DNA of 64,000 nucleotides from Mesaphorura yosii. Its lineage: Eukaryota; Arthropoda; Collembola; Poduromorpha; Tullbergiidae. How positions within the stretch are numbered: the stretch's first letter is position 1; each line of letters starts with the position of its first letter. The notes beneath the pieces were generated by a model that was given only the letters and a program-made list of their open reading frames with translations, searched no databases and was not told the DNA's origin. Positions 13,749 to 28,700 of this stretch are shown here, piece by piece. The translations under genes and the position numbers were made by a program. Location: positions 372,001 to 436,000 of the forward strand of contig WIXG01000011.1 of NCBI GenBank assembly GCA_009869945.1, in the 5' to 3' direction.

Positions 13749-16700
13749 ATGGGACTCTTGCACCTGAACATGAACGTTATGTGTTTACTTCTTGTGCTGC
13801 TGAAACCGGCAAGCTTTGTGCGTGGCTACCCGAATGATAAGAGTGGCGGGTCAACCGGCCCCGCACAACTATCGTCGTTTAATCTCTTTGGGCTGAAGCC
13901 GCATCAGCAGAATAGTAAGAACGCGTACTCGCTACTTTCATCAGCGCCCAGCCCTGCGAAATCGGACCCTTGCTACGAGGATTCCAGCCTGTCAATTCAG
14001 TCTTCCAGGGGTAAGAAATGCATCCCAGATTTTGTCAACGCCGCTTTTGGCAAGCCGATCATCACCACGCAGACGTGTGGAATGAAAGCTCCAATGAAGC
14101 TGTGTTACTTGAGTGATGGCATCGGAGTCGGCATCCCACACTGGAGCCCACCTGTGCCAGAACTTAATAGTGGGTCTGGCGGACAAGAAAATCCGACAGG
14201 CAACAAGGTTCCTAAGCCATCAAAGTCCCCGTACTGGATTGAGAACGGAATAAAGAAGTTGCTGCCGGGTTCGGCTTCTAGTTCCTGGTCCTCGTCGTCT
14301 TCACCTGGCGGAACTGAGCCCAAATACTTCAGCGAGTCGGATTTTAACAGCCCGGACGAGGACGAATTAACTGGAAATGGAGTGGATGGAGATGGAACGC
14401 CTGACGCCGAAGACGAGGAAGAGCCACTACCACGGCAGGATTTGGAAGATTCATCCACTGAAGCCTCACCCCCAGCTGGCGCTGGCTTGGAAAACAATTC
14501 GCCAACTATTGTCGTTGTCCCAGCTGGCATTACTTCATCGACGGCAGCTGTGGTCGACCCTCTGGGATCAGCGACGGTGGCAGACAGCCCGAGCAGCGCG
14601 GCAAACCCAAAACCTGCGAGGAAAGGCAAGAAACGAAGAAAGCGACCCGGCAATGGCAGAAATAACACCACCACCACTAGCAGTGGCAGTAACAGCAGCA
14701 CAGGAGCATCAGCTTCTACTCAGAGAAGGCAGCGCATCTCTCGTCAAAGTGGTCTGATAATAAATCACAAGGATTATGCGAGGAAAATGATGAATGGAAG
14801 AAGGCAAAGCCAGCAACGGGAGCCATCATGTCACATTTGTGACAGTTCAGATCCAACCAAATCATTCCCCACGTCATACATGACAGAGTACGTGACAGAT
14901 AATGATATCAAATTATTATAATTTTTCGCATTGTTATTGTTTTATTTGTGATCGTAAGTTTTTGACCACGTTCACAATTTGAGACAAAATTGACTAATTT
15001 TTTCGCTCTGACGATAACAAGTTCTTGATAATTCCGATGAAAGATTCAGCATTTTGTTTGTGTTCTTCCCAGCTCTTGTGTTGGTGATGATGCTTGCCAT
15101 CGTCTTCTCTTTGTCTTTTGAAAGTCTTTGTTGGCTTGCAGTTTTCTTCATCACTGATTGATCACTTCAAATGGGTTGTGAGACATTTTCGAATCAGTTG
15201 GCACCATTTAATCCAAATTTACAATAAAGTTGAAACTTATTTGGAAACAGCAAAAAAAGTTCGAAATTACAAACAATTAATTGTTCGCAACATTACAGCA
15301 GAAAAAAACAAAAATATGTTTTGCGATTAACAAACAATTTGGCGAAACGAACAAAGGTAAAACTCTTCCACAAATTGACATGTTATTGATTACCATGTTA
15401 TTCCAGCTTGAATAACCCGAATAATCTCACGTGCTGGGAGTCGAATCCGTTCACCATCGACGAGAATGTCACGCTCACACTTTCCCTGGGCAAGAAATAC
15501 GAACTGACGTACATCAGCCTGCAATTTTGTGGCGGTGGGCCGCGTGGAAACAGCAATGGATTTGGAAACAGTAACGCGGGTGGCGGTGGCGGAAACTCCA
15601 ACAATGCTCTGCTCAAGCCGGACTCTTTGGCCATCTACAAAAGCATGGATTACGGACGAACATGGCAGCCATTTCAATTCTATTCATCGCAGTGCACAAA
15701 AGTTTATGGGCGACCAAATCGGTAAGTTATTTTGTTGCAACTTACGATTTACGAGTTTGTTTCTTGTTATTCAATCATTTTCCTGTACTGCGCTGTACTG
15801 TGACGAATCGAATCTTCTTTTGTTGTCCATTCATGCAATTGCAATGGACCACGACTGACTGAGTCGAGGAAAGGATTGAGTCACGTTCACATATTCTTAT
15901 CTTGTAGTCATTGTTGCGCTGTTTGTCAAATGCCATGCCTATTTTTATATTTTTGTTATACTACCAGTGGGTCCTTTAACAATTATGTTCTTGTACTACA
16001 CTCACGTGTAGCCACTCGGTTAGCCAGTGGAATTGGCCAACAATGTAATATTCATAAACGTTAACGTTTTAATGTAATCTCCGGGCAGGCAGCACAAAGA
16101 CGAGACGACGACGACTCCATTTACAAACAACATACATTGCAATGGATAGCGTAGCTGCTTGCGAGATAGCAGGAAAGATTACGATCCTTATTGTAGTAAA
16201 CGGAGAAGAGATTTAAACTTTTTGAATAATGAATGAGCCTCGTCCTCATGGATCCTTCATCTCGCTCCTTTCTTTCTTTCGTCTCAAATACCACGCCATA
16301 GAGGATGAATATGGAATACGAATTTCTTTCTTTCACGTTACACGCTACACCGTCGTCACAATAAGACAAACAATTGTACATGGTAAATGGCCGGCTAAAT
16401 GCTAAGCTAAAGTGCAACACAAGACAAAAATTACTCACATCTCACTGCACGTGGTGCGCGTAGTCAGTCGCTTTTAATAACGCTGTGGCTGTGAAATTGA
16501 ATTATTACTCTTTCACTGCGCAGTGCCGTGTTGTACTGTCTCGTCTGCCGCCTGCGCTGGCGGGTCTGCACGCACAGGAGCCAAGAAAGCCATTATCCAA
16601 TGTCCGTGGCCATTCATTACAAATTGTATGCGCAATTTGAATAATTTAACGATCATAATCACAGACGCAGAGATCTGCAATGTTCGTCCAGCCCTTGCGT

Positions 16701-19700
16701 GAGCGTGTGTATGCGAGCGTGTGTGAGTCTCATTTGATCAATCGGTCAGGCGCTGGCGACGAGACGAATCACAAAAGGCAAGAAAGACCGCAAAGATGAG
16801 CAAAGATGCGATTCGAAGATGCGATCTTGAGATTAAACTATATAAATGCTCGCGTGATTGGCTTTTGGCCTTTGTAATTGAATTCTACGCATTTATCATA
16901 CCGACAGCGTACTTAATTAATTGCAGGGAAACCATAACACGTGCGAACGAGCAGGAAGCACTTTGCACGGACGCGCACATCATGAGCGAGTCTGGAATGG
17001 GCTCTCGTGTTGCGTTCAGCACTCTTGAGGGGCGGCCGAGTGCTATCGACTTTGATAACAGTCCAATTCTTCAGGTAAGTGCAACTGCGGCATTTTGATT
17101 CGTTCTCTAACGATGCATTTAATTAGCATAGTTAACACCAAACGTGCTAAAAGCTTGTTGCTCATCGAATCTTTGGCACAATTAATGGCCACGGCATTGC
17201 TTTTCGCCTTTTTCAGGACTGGGTGACGGCCACAGATATCCGAATCGTATTCACACGTCTGATCCGACCCGACCTCGTCGATGTTGGCGCTCTGCAGCAG
17301 GAAGTTCTTTCCATTGCATCTCCAAACGCCCTCGAGTCCTCGTCTGCTTCATCGCCAACATCGGGCACCTCGTCGTTCTACAACGCCTTTGGTGGCAATG
17401 TAAACAAAAGCGCAAATTCCGTACTGAATTTAATCGAGGATGAGCTGCTGCTTGATGATGAAGAGGATCTGGACGACCTGGAAGAAGACGAAGACGAGCT
17501 GGATGCATTGGACGGCGAAGAAGATGATTTAGATGGAATTAGCAAGGAGGAAGAGGAACGGAGAGAACTGGAACGTGAAAAACTGCAGGGCGTCGGAGGA
17601 GAGACGCTCCTGTTCAAGAGCGTTGGTTACCAAGTAAGAGTGATATTTTGAATCCAGATTCATATTCATCGCAGCGCGTAGTTCGCAGTAAAAGATTCGA
17701 ATTATGCGCAAAATATGCTGAATCCAATTTTACGAAACATTGCCGTAGCCATTTTGTCCGCGTACAAGATGAATACTAATTTTCATGGCACAGCACGCTT
17801 CCAAGCACGCAAAACGCAGCGGAAAGCAGTTTAGAGTTTATGATATAAATACTCCTCAGCTGCTCAAAGATTAAATTGTCACTTTTATAGTACACAAACG
17901 CAAACTAATCTAGTGCATAATCAGCCGCATCGCACCGCATCATGCCATGCCAGGCCTGGGCTCGTTTCATTTTCTTAATTGGCCGCACATACCTGCGCTC
18001 TACTTCGCTGTGCTCGCGCCCGTGCGCGTTTGAGTTTGAAACCTTATCTCATTTCAGGATGGTTTATGGCACAGAATGTATCTCATTCATCATACACTAC
18101 CCGCCCAGGCCAGGCAGAGGCCAGGTATACGTACACCTAATTTCGAAGAAGGATGCCGAATTAGGGTACAATAAAGCTATAAAGCCAGGTTGTAAAAGGC
18201 ACAATGTTTCGCTTGGCTGCGAGAAGTGAGATGAGAAACGTAAGTGTACGTGCGCGTATGTAAAACAATGAGCTGGTGTTGGTGCTCTTTTAACGAGAAA
18301 ATTATTACGCTGGAGTCAGCAAACCGCGTTGGGATAAAATATTTTCAATTTTAAAAGGAACTTGCAAACTTCTTCTCGCGCTCGCCCGAAATTGATGAAA
18401 CGGGTTTAACCCAAAGCCAATCTTAAGCATAAATTTGATAAAAGTGGCACGCACACGATTTACGGCACAAGATTGCCATTACAAAATTCGCTACATTATC
18501 AAACCACAAGCAGAAAAATTCCGGAAATGCCACCCAATTTTTGAGAATATGCGATGATCGTTATCCCGATGCGATCTTTTCCTGCCACGCTTCGGCTTAA
18601 GCATATGGCGAAATGCGAAATTGGTTTGAAGTGTTTGTGTTTACAAAAAGTTGTTGATTTTGGGTTCACGAAGTAAAAGATGAAGTCTTCACTGAAACCA
18701 ATCTTTTACTTGTACCTTTTCTCGTTGATTTTTGGCCACCGTGCCGTGCAATGGTAGGCAACTCAATCAGACACGACACGCGAACACAGCACGCCACGGA
18801 AACTTGCAAACCACTAGAAAAGTCAAGTTTTTTCCACCAATTTTCTTTACACCACACCAAAGACTCTGTTTTTATAATTGGCTTTGGCTACATCTTCATC
18901 CCAATCTTCCAGCCATGCACACGCGATGCGATGAAAAGATCCCGTTAAAACTTTCGTTTGCTCGCTTTGCAGTTTAATTTTGCGTAAATAATCCTTCGCG
19001 CTATTTCGCGAGATAAATTTGGAAAGCGTCTTTGTTCTTAATGAGCCGTGGCGTGGTGTGAGCCAAAGTAAAGGTCGGGTTGTTCGGGACCGTCAACTCG
19101 ACGCGACGGTTCAAAGATTTACTTATTTTAACTTAAAACTTTGTTCCTTTTAATAGGATAAAGACTCCAGCGGAATGCGACACTCAAACTCGTTGCCCTT
19201 TACGCCAACCCTCGCTGTCTCATCATCCTCGTCAAATTCGCTGTCAAGCTCGCACCAACAAAGTATTATCCGTACTTTCTACTCGATCGCGGATTTTGCT
19301 GTTGGTGGACGCTGCAAATGCAATGGACATGCATCACGCTGCATTACGAACAAGTACGTAAGCAAGAGCTGCCAGCACGACCAGTTAAATCGGGACACAA
19401 CCACGGCGACGTTTAATTACTAATTTCTGCTTCCGATTTCAGGGACGGGGACCTCGTCTGCGACTGCAGGCACAACACTTCAGGTCGAGACTGCGAGAAA
19501 TGTAAGCCATTCTACTTGGATCAACCCTGGGGTCGAGCCACGTCGCGGGACGCACATGAATGCAAACGTAAGTACGAACTCCAGCTTTGGCTTTGGCGAA
19601 ACTTGTTCTGAGTTTGCACTTGCAGTTCAATTAGCACAGGAATGCGCAACAAAATATTTTTGGCTTGCAAGCAAATGCTTGCGGTGTGCACGTGGACTGA

Positions 19701-22700
19701 AATTGAATTCCGGAGGGATTAAGTTTGCTATTTGCTGGTGTCGTGTCATGTAAAAATCCGGAAACGCATCAAAATTCTCACGTCTCACCCACTCACATTG
19801 CCAAAAGTGAGGCTAAAGTTCTCTCAAATTGCATTTAATATTGCACATTGCATTGCGATTACCTTGCGTAGTGCTGCAGTCCATATTAAGCTGTTGCTGT
19901 TGCTATTTGGATAAGAGGCTTTTCCACGTTTTGCTCTCCACGGAGAAATTTGTCATCAGACTGTCAGTGTCTGTGTCAGTGTCAAAATATTTTCTTTCCT
20001 TCGTACTTGTCCTCGTCCTCACTTGGGAACTGCGTCGCGAGGGGGTTGGTTTCTTGACTACGAAAGCGAGCAAAGCTGAGTATGACTTCTTCATTTCAAA
20101 ACAAGACTCACTGGTTGCTGGTGAATGTGGATTTGGATGGGCAAGTCAATCTTTTATCAAGTTGTTCGTTGTTCCTGTCCAAGCGCAGTAACTCCTTAGC
20201 GTACTTCCTCGAATGCGTGTGTGTCAAATAATCTGTCATTTCTCGCTGCAATGACACACGATCGGCGCGGCGTCAGCAACGCCTGCCGATTATTTTAGGA
20301 TTTGAAAATATTTATACAGCAGGATCAGCATTTCGGCGTCTGCAGCCGAGATTGTGTGTGGTGCGTGTGAGATTTCTTTGACGAGACGGCGTGATGCACG
20401 TGGATAAACAAGTGAACTTCAAATGCTCAGTCCCCCATCCACCTCCAGGCCAAGAATTTTTCAGGATGACAATTAATCAGGTTCTTGTTAGATTGTTTGC
20501 TGCTTCTCAGGATGACAAACGTGAGACTTCAGATTTAAAGCCTAATTGCTGAGAATGGTTCGAGGGTTTGATTACAACAACGCAAATGGACCATCGTTCA
20601 TGATTTATGAATTTACGAATCTCGGACTCAGAATGACCATTATACTTTTGGAACACCCAATCTACAATCTACAACAATGTTTGTAACAATGCAATGCTTA
20701 GTTGACCACTGTAATTTCGATGCCAAGAGTGGCCGGTCATTAGCATAAATTGAGCCGTGATAATAATCTTATAAGCGTTTATCCCTCATAACAATCATAA
20801 TCTTCCCACAATGCATTTTATGATAATACGACAATGTTCCGGTCCAACTAGACGGATTAGATGACGGATCTGATTAGCGAGAACGACAAGACACAAAAGG
20901 ACATGTAGCAATAACAAGCATCGCATTACGTAATACACGCACTCACGAACGACGAACGCAAACGCACGAGATGAATTTCAAAATGAATCATTTTAATTTG
21001 CCAATAATAATGTACTGTAGTGCGCTCAGCTGTATTGGGAAAATAATTCCTTTTTAAGCATCTCATTTACCACAACCATAATTGGCATTTACGGCCCTAA
21101 TGGTGTGAATAATTCCAAAATCCGCTGTTCCTTGTTCATGAACCCGAACCACGCAATGCAGTGCACGAGGAAAGTGAAGAGAACGAGGAGCGTTTATGGA
21201 AAGAATTTTATTTGAATGGAAGTATTTAGTGCCAGTAAACTACAAAGGTCTTAAGGTCTTCAGTTTCTTTTTGGTTCGCTGCATTGCATTGTGTGATTAA
21301 ATAAGTCATAGCCGTTCCGTGCCGTGCCGTAACCGTTCTCGCAGTCGTCGTCGAGATGTCTGTGTCTGTGTTCTATGTTTTGTGTTACGTATTATGTGAT
21401 GTATTAAAATCATCTAGGAAAAATTCTCATCATCCCCAAATTGAAATGAATACTCGCATTAATGTAACTTCGTTGCCTATTATGAGTTATGAGGGAAGAA
21501 TAGAAAGGAAATGATCATTGGCTTCGGCTCCGCGGGAGGCGACCGTTTCTGAACCTCACAGACATATCTTCGTATCGTTGCCGTCGTTGAGTGCAGTATG
21601 ATCTTAATTTTACACCCGAAGACCCGAGCATGCTGTTCTATGGTTCCACATCTTTCGAGTCTTCAAGAGTTTCTATTGAAAAGTTCTCCATAGCCGAGAC
21701 AGAAAAGATAGAAAAATTCCATTTCTCCTTCACCGAATTCAAACTGAAACCTAACTTGCATTACATGATAGTATTACATCGCGTGCTGTTGTGTATTGCA
21801 TGGAAATGAAATAGAAAAGGTGAAGCCTATTTCTAATTAAGGGCGCAGGGTTTACGAAACACAATCTGTAATGGGCTCATTTACTTCAACGCGTAGAATT
21901 GGAATGGAATTGGCTTCATTGTAGGCCTGGAATTTCTGTGCCTCACATTCTTGAGATGATTTCACAAGAATCTTCACCCCATTCAACAATGCAATGCAAT
22001 GCATCGCGCCTTTCGCCTTTGGTGGTACACGAAACTGAAGCACCGAGGGTCTTGAGTCCTAATTCAATTAAAACTTGTACAAAAATGGTCCGGCTCGCCA
22101 TGGCCACGCACGAATCCCGGCTAATGTTAATCAAGGTCGTTTAATTGTTCTCTCATGCATCACATCACGTTTTCTATTCCTAATTCGTAATTCGCAGTGC
22201 AGTCGCTCGTTTTGGAACGATTCCTGTGGTGCGCCATGAAGTCGAAGACGGCAGTTTCTGCATTACATTTGCGTTTGTCAGACCTTTCGCTTTCTTTTCT
22301 TGACTTGTCTGCGCTGGTCGTTTTCGTTTTAACGAGCTTGCCATTTTAAGGCCCAAATCGCGACTCGCAACTCGCGATTCGCGAATACACGAATTCAATT
22401 GGAAAATTTCTAATCTCTGCGTCTCTGCCCTTTTGAGCACTTGAGCTTTGACACTGCAAATGCAAAATGCGAAAATCTTTTCCTGAAAAGGACTTCTTCG
22501 ATTTGTAATACAAATTCAATGCTAAAGCAAAGCTTTCTTGGGCCAGCAGATGCCAGATTGAAAGTCTTTTATGACAGGACACGACCCACAACCACTTAGC
22601 CTTAGCATAGGAGAGCCAGCAGAAGGCAGAGGAAACATTGCCCGCCTGTCTGAAGAAAATATGTAAGCATCAAAATCAGGCATTGACAAACATTCAAAAC

Positions 22701-25700
22701 GTAAATACAAAATGCAAACAGATTTTTCCCATAAAATACTGCGGCTCGATATTCTCTGCACCGAGTCAAGTCAAGTCAGGCCAAGAATAAAAAGAAGATT
22801 AGTTCCTCCAGGCCAGCAGGCAATTTTTCACAGTATTGTGCTCACTACATTGCATTGAAGGAGGACAGAGTTCATTCCAGTAGTATTACAAATCCTGCCG
22901 TACAGGCATCTTGTGATCTTGTGCAATGGAGTTTTGTTATTGTTGTTTTGTTGTTCTTGCGATTCCTGGCCTGGCTCTATTTTGATTCTTTCCATCGTGC
23001 TTCACTGGGTTTACATTTGATTACATTTTTAAACTCAAATTTCGTTATTCGAGCACAAGATTTAAGCTCGGGCTCGAGGTCTACTTTCACCGGCAATGGC
23101 AATGAGCTTTCTCCTTCAGTGTATTAAACCTTGTTTACCCAGTACTCGGGGTTCGAGGACCAGGTTATACGCAATAGCAATAGCAACAGCAAGTCATGGT
23201 CCGGCCATCACTTTCAATAGACTCCCACACCAACTTCGGGTTCAGACAGTAAATTCCAGCACAAATTCCTTGCAAGTGTCATAAACAGCTTGTATAGCAT
23301 TTCCGTGCTTTGTTGCCAGCACACAACACAGGAAATTCAGGATTACTCAAAGTTCATATTACTTTTCTTTTATTGTAAATGGATTTCTTTTGTATTCCTT
23401 TTCTTTTGTCATCACTTGGCTACTGTTACTTTTTATTTGTAGGTTGCTATTTGCTAGTTGCTGCTTCCTCCAAAGTAAAGGAAGCACAGCACAGTAGAGC
23501 TAAGCTAAAGTTTGACCGGATGAAACGAATTAGAGCTACGGTTGCAGTTGCAAGTTTCCGTCTTCCAGCTAATGTTGACGACTTTGTGCAGTAGTTCCAA
23601 TTAGTTTCTGACCTGTTCTGCCTCAGCCTAGTCACAGCATGGCACTACACGGTTGACTCGATCGCAAGAATTCGTATCGTAACTTGCCTAGTCTGGCATC
23701 GGACTTGGTCGCGGAGACGAGACTGATGAAAGATTGCAATCAAACGTAAAACTAAACTAATTCTTTTTGTGCAAGTTCTTGACGATGGCGATGGCAATAC
23801 AGACACGGTACGGGCGCTCTTCAACATTTGCCACTCGAACAAACTTGGATTCCATTTATCATCACTTATTCCATTGCCTGCCTTGCCGTGCGTTATGCGC
23901 TTTCTCGTGCTGCGCGTCAACATGCTCGTGTTTCTCTTGACTTGATTTTCCATTCCTGCACTGGTATTCAAGTACGGCTTTCACTGTATTGCACTATCTC
24001 TACCGAATTTTATCTTAATTGCTTTCTCCGTCCGTCCATCCTTCATTTGTCCTGTAAATCGCAAATCAGAGCTAACAACAAACGGAATTGACGCCTTGAG
24101 TGCGATCTCATGTTTCTTTGGCTTGTGTTTCGTGGAGTACGCATACGGAATAGAAATTTGAATAAACTGCACACACGTTTGCTTGATACGCTTATGGGAA
24201 TTCGGAAAGAAAAATTCGAAAAAGACATTCCAAAGGACATAGCGTTTGAGTCTCACTCATAAATGCTATTATGCCATAAAACAGATTAAAAGAAAGCGAG
24301 TGATGGTAACTTCATTTCTTCCGCCTCCACTCCAATTGTCTTTTACATGTTGCATTACATTTATTTCCTCGCCGCCCGCACCCCAGTAGCCTCTACGAGC
24401 ACCACATTTAAAAAGATTTCTTCTGCCTGTACGCTTACACTTTCCCCTACCCAAGATTTCATAGCCTTCCAGCAGCAGTGCAGTGTTTAAATAAATTGCT
24501 CCTGTGTTGGAACGGATACTTTCTGCATTTTCTGCCTTCCGTAACAGCAACGTATGGCGGTTCAAAATCCCACACCATTAGAAGCATCTTTCTCCGCATT
24601 CTTCCCCCACATGATCTTCAATCATTCATGTCACAAATACCCAAAGCCAAGCGAGAGGCTAATGCCGTTTTCCGTAGCTTACGTGCTAACGCTGCGGCTG
24701 CCGCTGAATCAGAAAACCAATTCCAATATTTCTCATCTTTCCCATCAATCCATTCCAATTCATCTCGCTCACTTTCACTTGGCCTCGCAGCCGTACTCGC
24801 ACTCGCATTCCCTTTCATTACACGCGTTTCGAGATCATCTGCCAGTCAGACCAAACGAAGGCGAAGAGCGTGAGGCTATTAAAGAAATTTTTACATATGT
24901 AACGCCGCAACAACTGTTTAGAGCACACATCCTTCACTTCACGAGCATGGTAATAATTTACGCCTGGCTCAAATTCTGGCGAGTTGATCCGTGTGAATGA
25001 ATTCCCGTTTCACATCCGCATTCAGTAGCCGGGTGAATTAGGGTTGGTGAATAAATCATGCTCATAAATTCCGAGGAGGGTTGAGACAAGACCAAACGCT
25101 AACGCATGGAGTAAATCGCTTAATTAACTTCCTCGATGTACACGTACTACTTGTATTATTGCATTACAGTTCGGAATTGACGAATTGACCACAGAAACCG
25201 TGTGTGAATGTGAGTCCGGTGAATCATTGCAAATGTCAAAGCACATGCATGCGGCTTATGAACCACGACTTTCTCCTTCAGCAGTTTTGAGAATTGCTTT
25301 TTGAATCCGAATCTTTGAAGTGGTTCATTTGGTACCAGAAACCAGAGAAGCAGTAGGTTCTTTTAACCTCAGCCCATTTGTAACCTTGCATATTGCATGC
25401 ATATTCCATTTCCTTGCCCGCTCGACATGCTCGGTGCTTTCACTCGATCGCATTTCGCATCAACAATAAGCCTCTTCACAATAATAACATTACTTCACCC
25501 CGTGTATTTATTATTTGAGCCATGCAATGGCGCAATGATGCGCGCAGAGTAATGCAAGAATGAAGAGGAGAGGAACTTATTTTTCTTTCATATCATATTT
25601 ATTCACTCATTCATCTCTCGCACTTCACTTTGGTGAAAGTTTTCAATGCATCATTCATGCAAACGCAAAGGGCAAAGAGAAGAGCGGATTTTCCATACGC

Positions 25701-28700
25701 CATACGCTTTGTGTCTGTCTCTTTCTGCTTCTGCTTTATGATCGGATCTCGTTTTCTTTTATGTTTTGTATTCTACGTACTGCTCGCTCCCTGCTTTCTC
25801 CCCCATCAAATAAACTTCAATCCTACCTTGGCAAGTGATCTGTAATATTTTGATCTCCCGTGCGTTGTGCTGTACTGTGAGCTCGCGCCGTCTCGCAGTA
25901 AGCCAAGCTCATGGCTCATTCTTCATTTCTCATCTCCCATTGCCCATTTGGACACCTTGAGCGTAGCATTGAGCCTGATCCCAATTTTAGCTCGAGCTTG
26001 AGCTTGAGCCCTGAGTTATTGCGTACAGACGCACGTAAGAATTTATTGAATACGTGTAGCAACAGTAGCAGAAGCGAGGGTAGGTTAATAACATTAACCT
26101 TACACAAGAGATGATTTAAAGTGATCCTGAGTAGAAAAGCAGATTGAAACTTATTGGGGAATTTCTTCTGCAGCGTCAGGCATTATTTATGAATGCGCAT
26201 TAGATAAACAGGCAATCGTATCACAACAAATGCAATAAAAATTTCAGAGCTTAGTGCATCCTGTTGCATCGGAGTACAGACTGCAGCAGGGGCTGGGTGC
26301 ATTTCCTTAATACGAAATTTATTTTTACCGTGCCATGCCCTGCCTGTTTAGGGAGGAAAGCGAAAGCGATACCGATACACCATACATGTTAAATTACGGC
26401 ACATTAGAATTAGGGAGAGAAATTACGTCTGCGTGCATTTATATTGTATTTCCTCGCAATGGGGAGAATTCTTCTTGCCAACAGCATAAATCTTGTAATA
26501 AAGTTTATCTTAACTGCGATGCGATGCAGTGCAAGTTTCTCAGGTTCTGCGCTCAGCTTGTAGTTTATCATTGTTTATTAATATGAACACGAATGCAGCG
26601 CCGCGCCAGCGCGTAGCTGTAAGTAAATAGAAATGCTTACACTTTATCGTGCACTAATTTAATTTAAATTAACTGCACTATTTATTACTACGCTCGGAGT
26701 CTTGGTCTTGACTTGGCCAGAGTTAAGAAATTGAATGAGTAATGCTCATGTTAAAAGTTATGAACATTTTATTCAGTTACTTGGCACTCGGGGGCGAAGG
26801 GGAAGATTGGCTAATTTAAATTTACGAACTGTGAGTCATTCTTCTTGATTAGTCGCTAGACAATGTATTAGCATGCTGGACTTCGATATTTTCTTATATA
26901 ATTAAGTCTTCGCCTTGCATTACGTTCATCGCGTTCATGTCTTGAAGTTTGGAGACAATTTTGTGAGACAGTTGACTTCATAAACTAAGAGAAATGGCCC
27001 ATCTTCAGAAAAATGGCGTTTCTGTCATACGATAAAGTAATTGTCCACCATTTATCATATTTACAACGAAATAAAATCTCGAAAATGTGCCCGGGCTCAT
27101 AAATAGCAAAGCAAATAGCATTACAGAGAACCACGATTCACTGCAATGCAATGTCGTTATGTCTCGAAGCATTTACAAATTGCAATAAGCGAATCGCTCT
27201 ATCGTTCTCGGTGTAATAATATTGTACACCACACAAATTTTGTGTACAGCAAAGTTTGCTCTGATAAAAAGCCTCGGGAAGTGGCAGTAATGCTGCTACA
27301 ATGTGCTCAACAATTCAATTTTATTGATATAAATAGTCCATTGCCGAAGCCCGATGCCTGAAGATGAAGACGTTGCAAGAAGGCGAACCTTTGCATGCAC
27401 ATAAAGTCCGCATAAATGGCCCGTATGAAGCATAGACATAACACATCACTGGTATGAAGAAGTTTACTTTAAATTTGTACGAGCAAAAGATTCACAGAGA
27501 GTACTCAAAGTACAACACAGTTCAGTCAGAGGCAACGCATAAAAGTAAAAGAAGAGTAAAGAAAAATACGAATGCGAAATGCGTAAACCCAAAATAAATT
27601 AGAGAACTCCGAGAAATGAGAAAGAAAGGCAAACGCAAAGGCAAAGGCTGAGACGGGCTAAGCCCAAAAGAAATTGAGACATCCACGCAAAGGCATTGGC
27701 GATGGCGAAACTAAATTACAAACACAAATACGAGAAAGATTGGCCGTATTAAAATGTACTCAGGAACGGAAGAAGAAGTGGAAGGAAACATGAATAACGA
27801 ATAGCGAATATGGCAGAGTGCGTGCGCGTGCAATACAAGCTTTCCTAGCTTTTCAAGTGAAAGCAGACTGGTCGAAAGTAGAAAGTTCTCTTGTTAGATT
27901 CGGAATAGCAATTTGAAAACAATTGAGAAATGAAAGTCGTTATTTTTTCTATCAATTCAATTCCGCGTTGCTCGCGAGTGCGTACGAGTTAAATGTGTTT
28001 TTCTTTTCCAATTCTACCCGTACTGTATTTTAAATAAGTTATCCAATTGGAAAAGCGAAAGTGTATTATTCCAATTCACGTAAGATAAAAGTCATGCTAG
28101 TTTTGGAGTTATTCTTTTTATTTGATGATCATCCCGCTTTACCATTCTTGCGGGGAAATTTATTGTTATTCTTTTAGCTGGTAAAGAATGATAGGAAAAG
28201 TTTGTGGCTGAGCTGTGCAGCACCGAGTCCAAATACGAATCGGGTCTATTCCAACTTTCACAATTTGAAATTCATGCCCTGTTCTTCTGGAGAAGGTAGC
28301 GCAGCGCGACTGTGACGGTGGCATTTTGATTGTGAAGTGTCAAGTTCAGGGCAGAATTGACCGCCGAAGGCTCGGGGTGGCGAACGGTCCCTTCAGACTG
28401 CCGACAAATTGTAAATGACTGTGGAATAAACGAAAACCATCGAACGTGAGAATCTTCACTCATTTCAATCTTTCTGTACCCTCGTCAGTACATCTCAATT
28501 ACAAATAGACGATCTTCAAAATGTAGTAAAATAGCTAATGGCAGTGTTTGCGTTGCGTTGATTAATGAAACTCACTCTTTCGGAAAGGCTCAGTGTCATT
28601 TACATACTCGTATTTGAATTATTGAGAGACTGAATGAGTAGACGTCGACAGTTCAAATCTTTACCTGCTTTCGCTTTGTGGAATCTGTGTGTTTGGATCA

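Noticed and set aside
14105..14701. Minus-strand 198-codon frame
   Set aside because: Mirror image of the low-complexity netrin exon 1 on the opposite strand.
23141..23165. GGGGTTCGAGGACCAGG resembling a tRNA T-arm
   Set aside because: No matching acceptor stem, D-arm or anticodon arm could be built around it.
24478..25000. Overlapping 131- and 148-codon frames inside the long netrin intron
   Set aside because: Ser/His/Leu-rich products without domains, splice logic or a signal peptide; they look like chance frames in pyrimidine-rich DNA.
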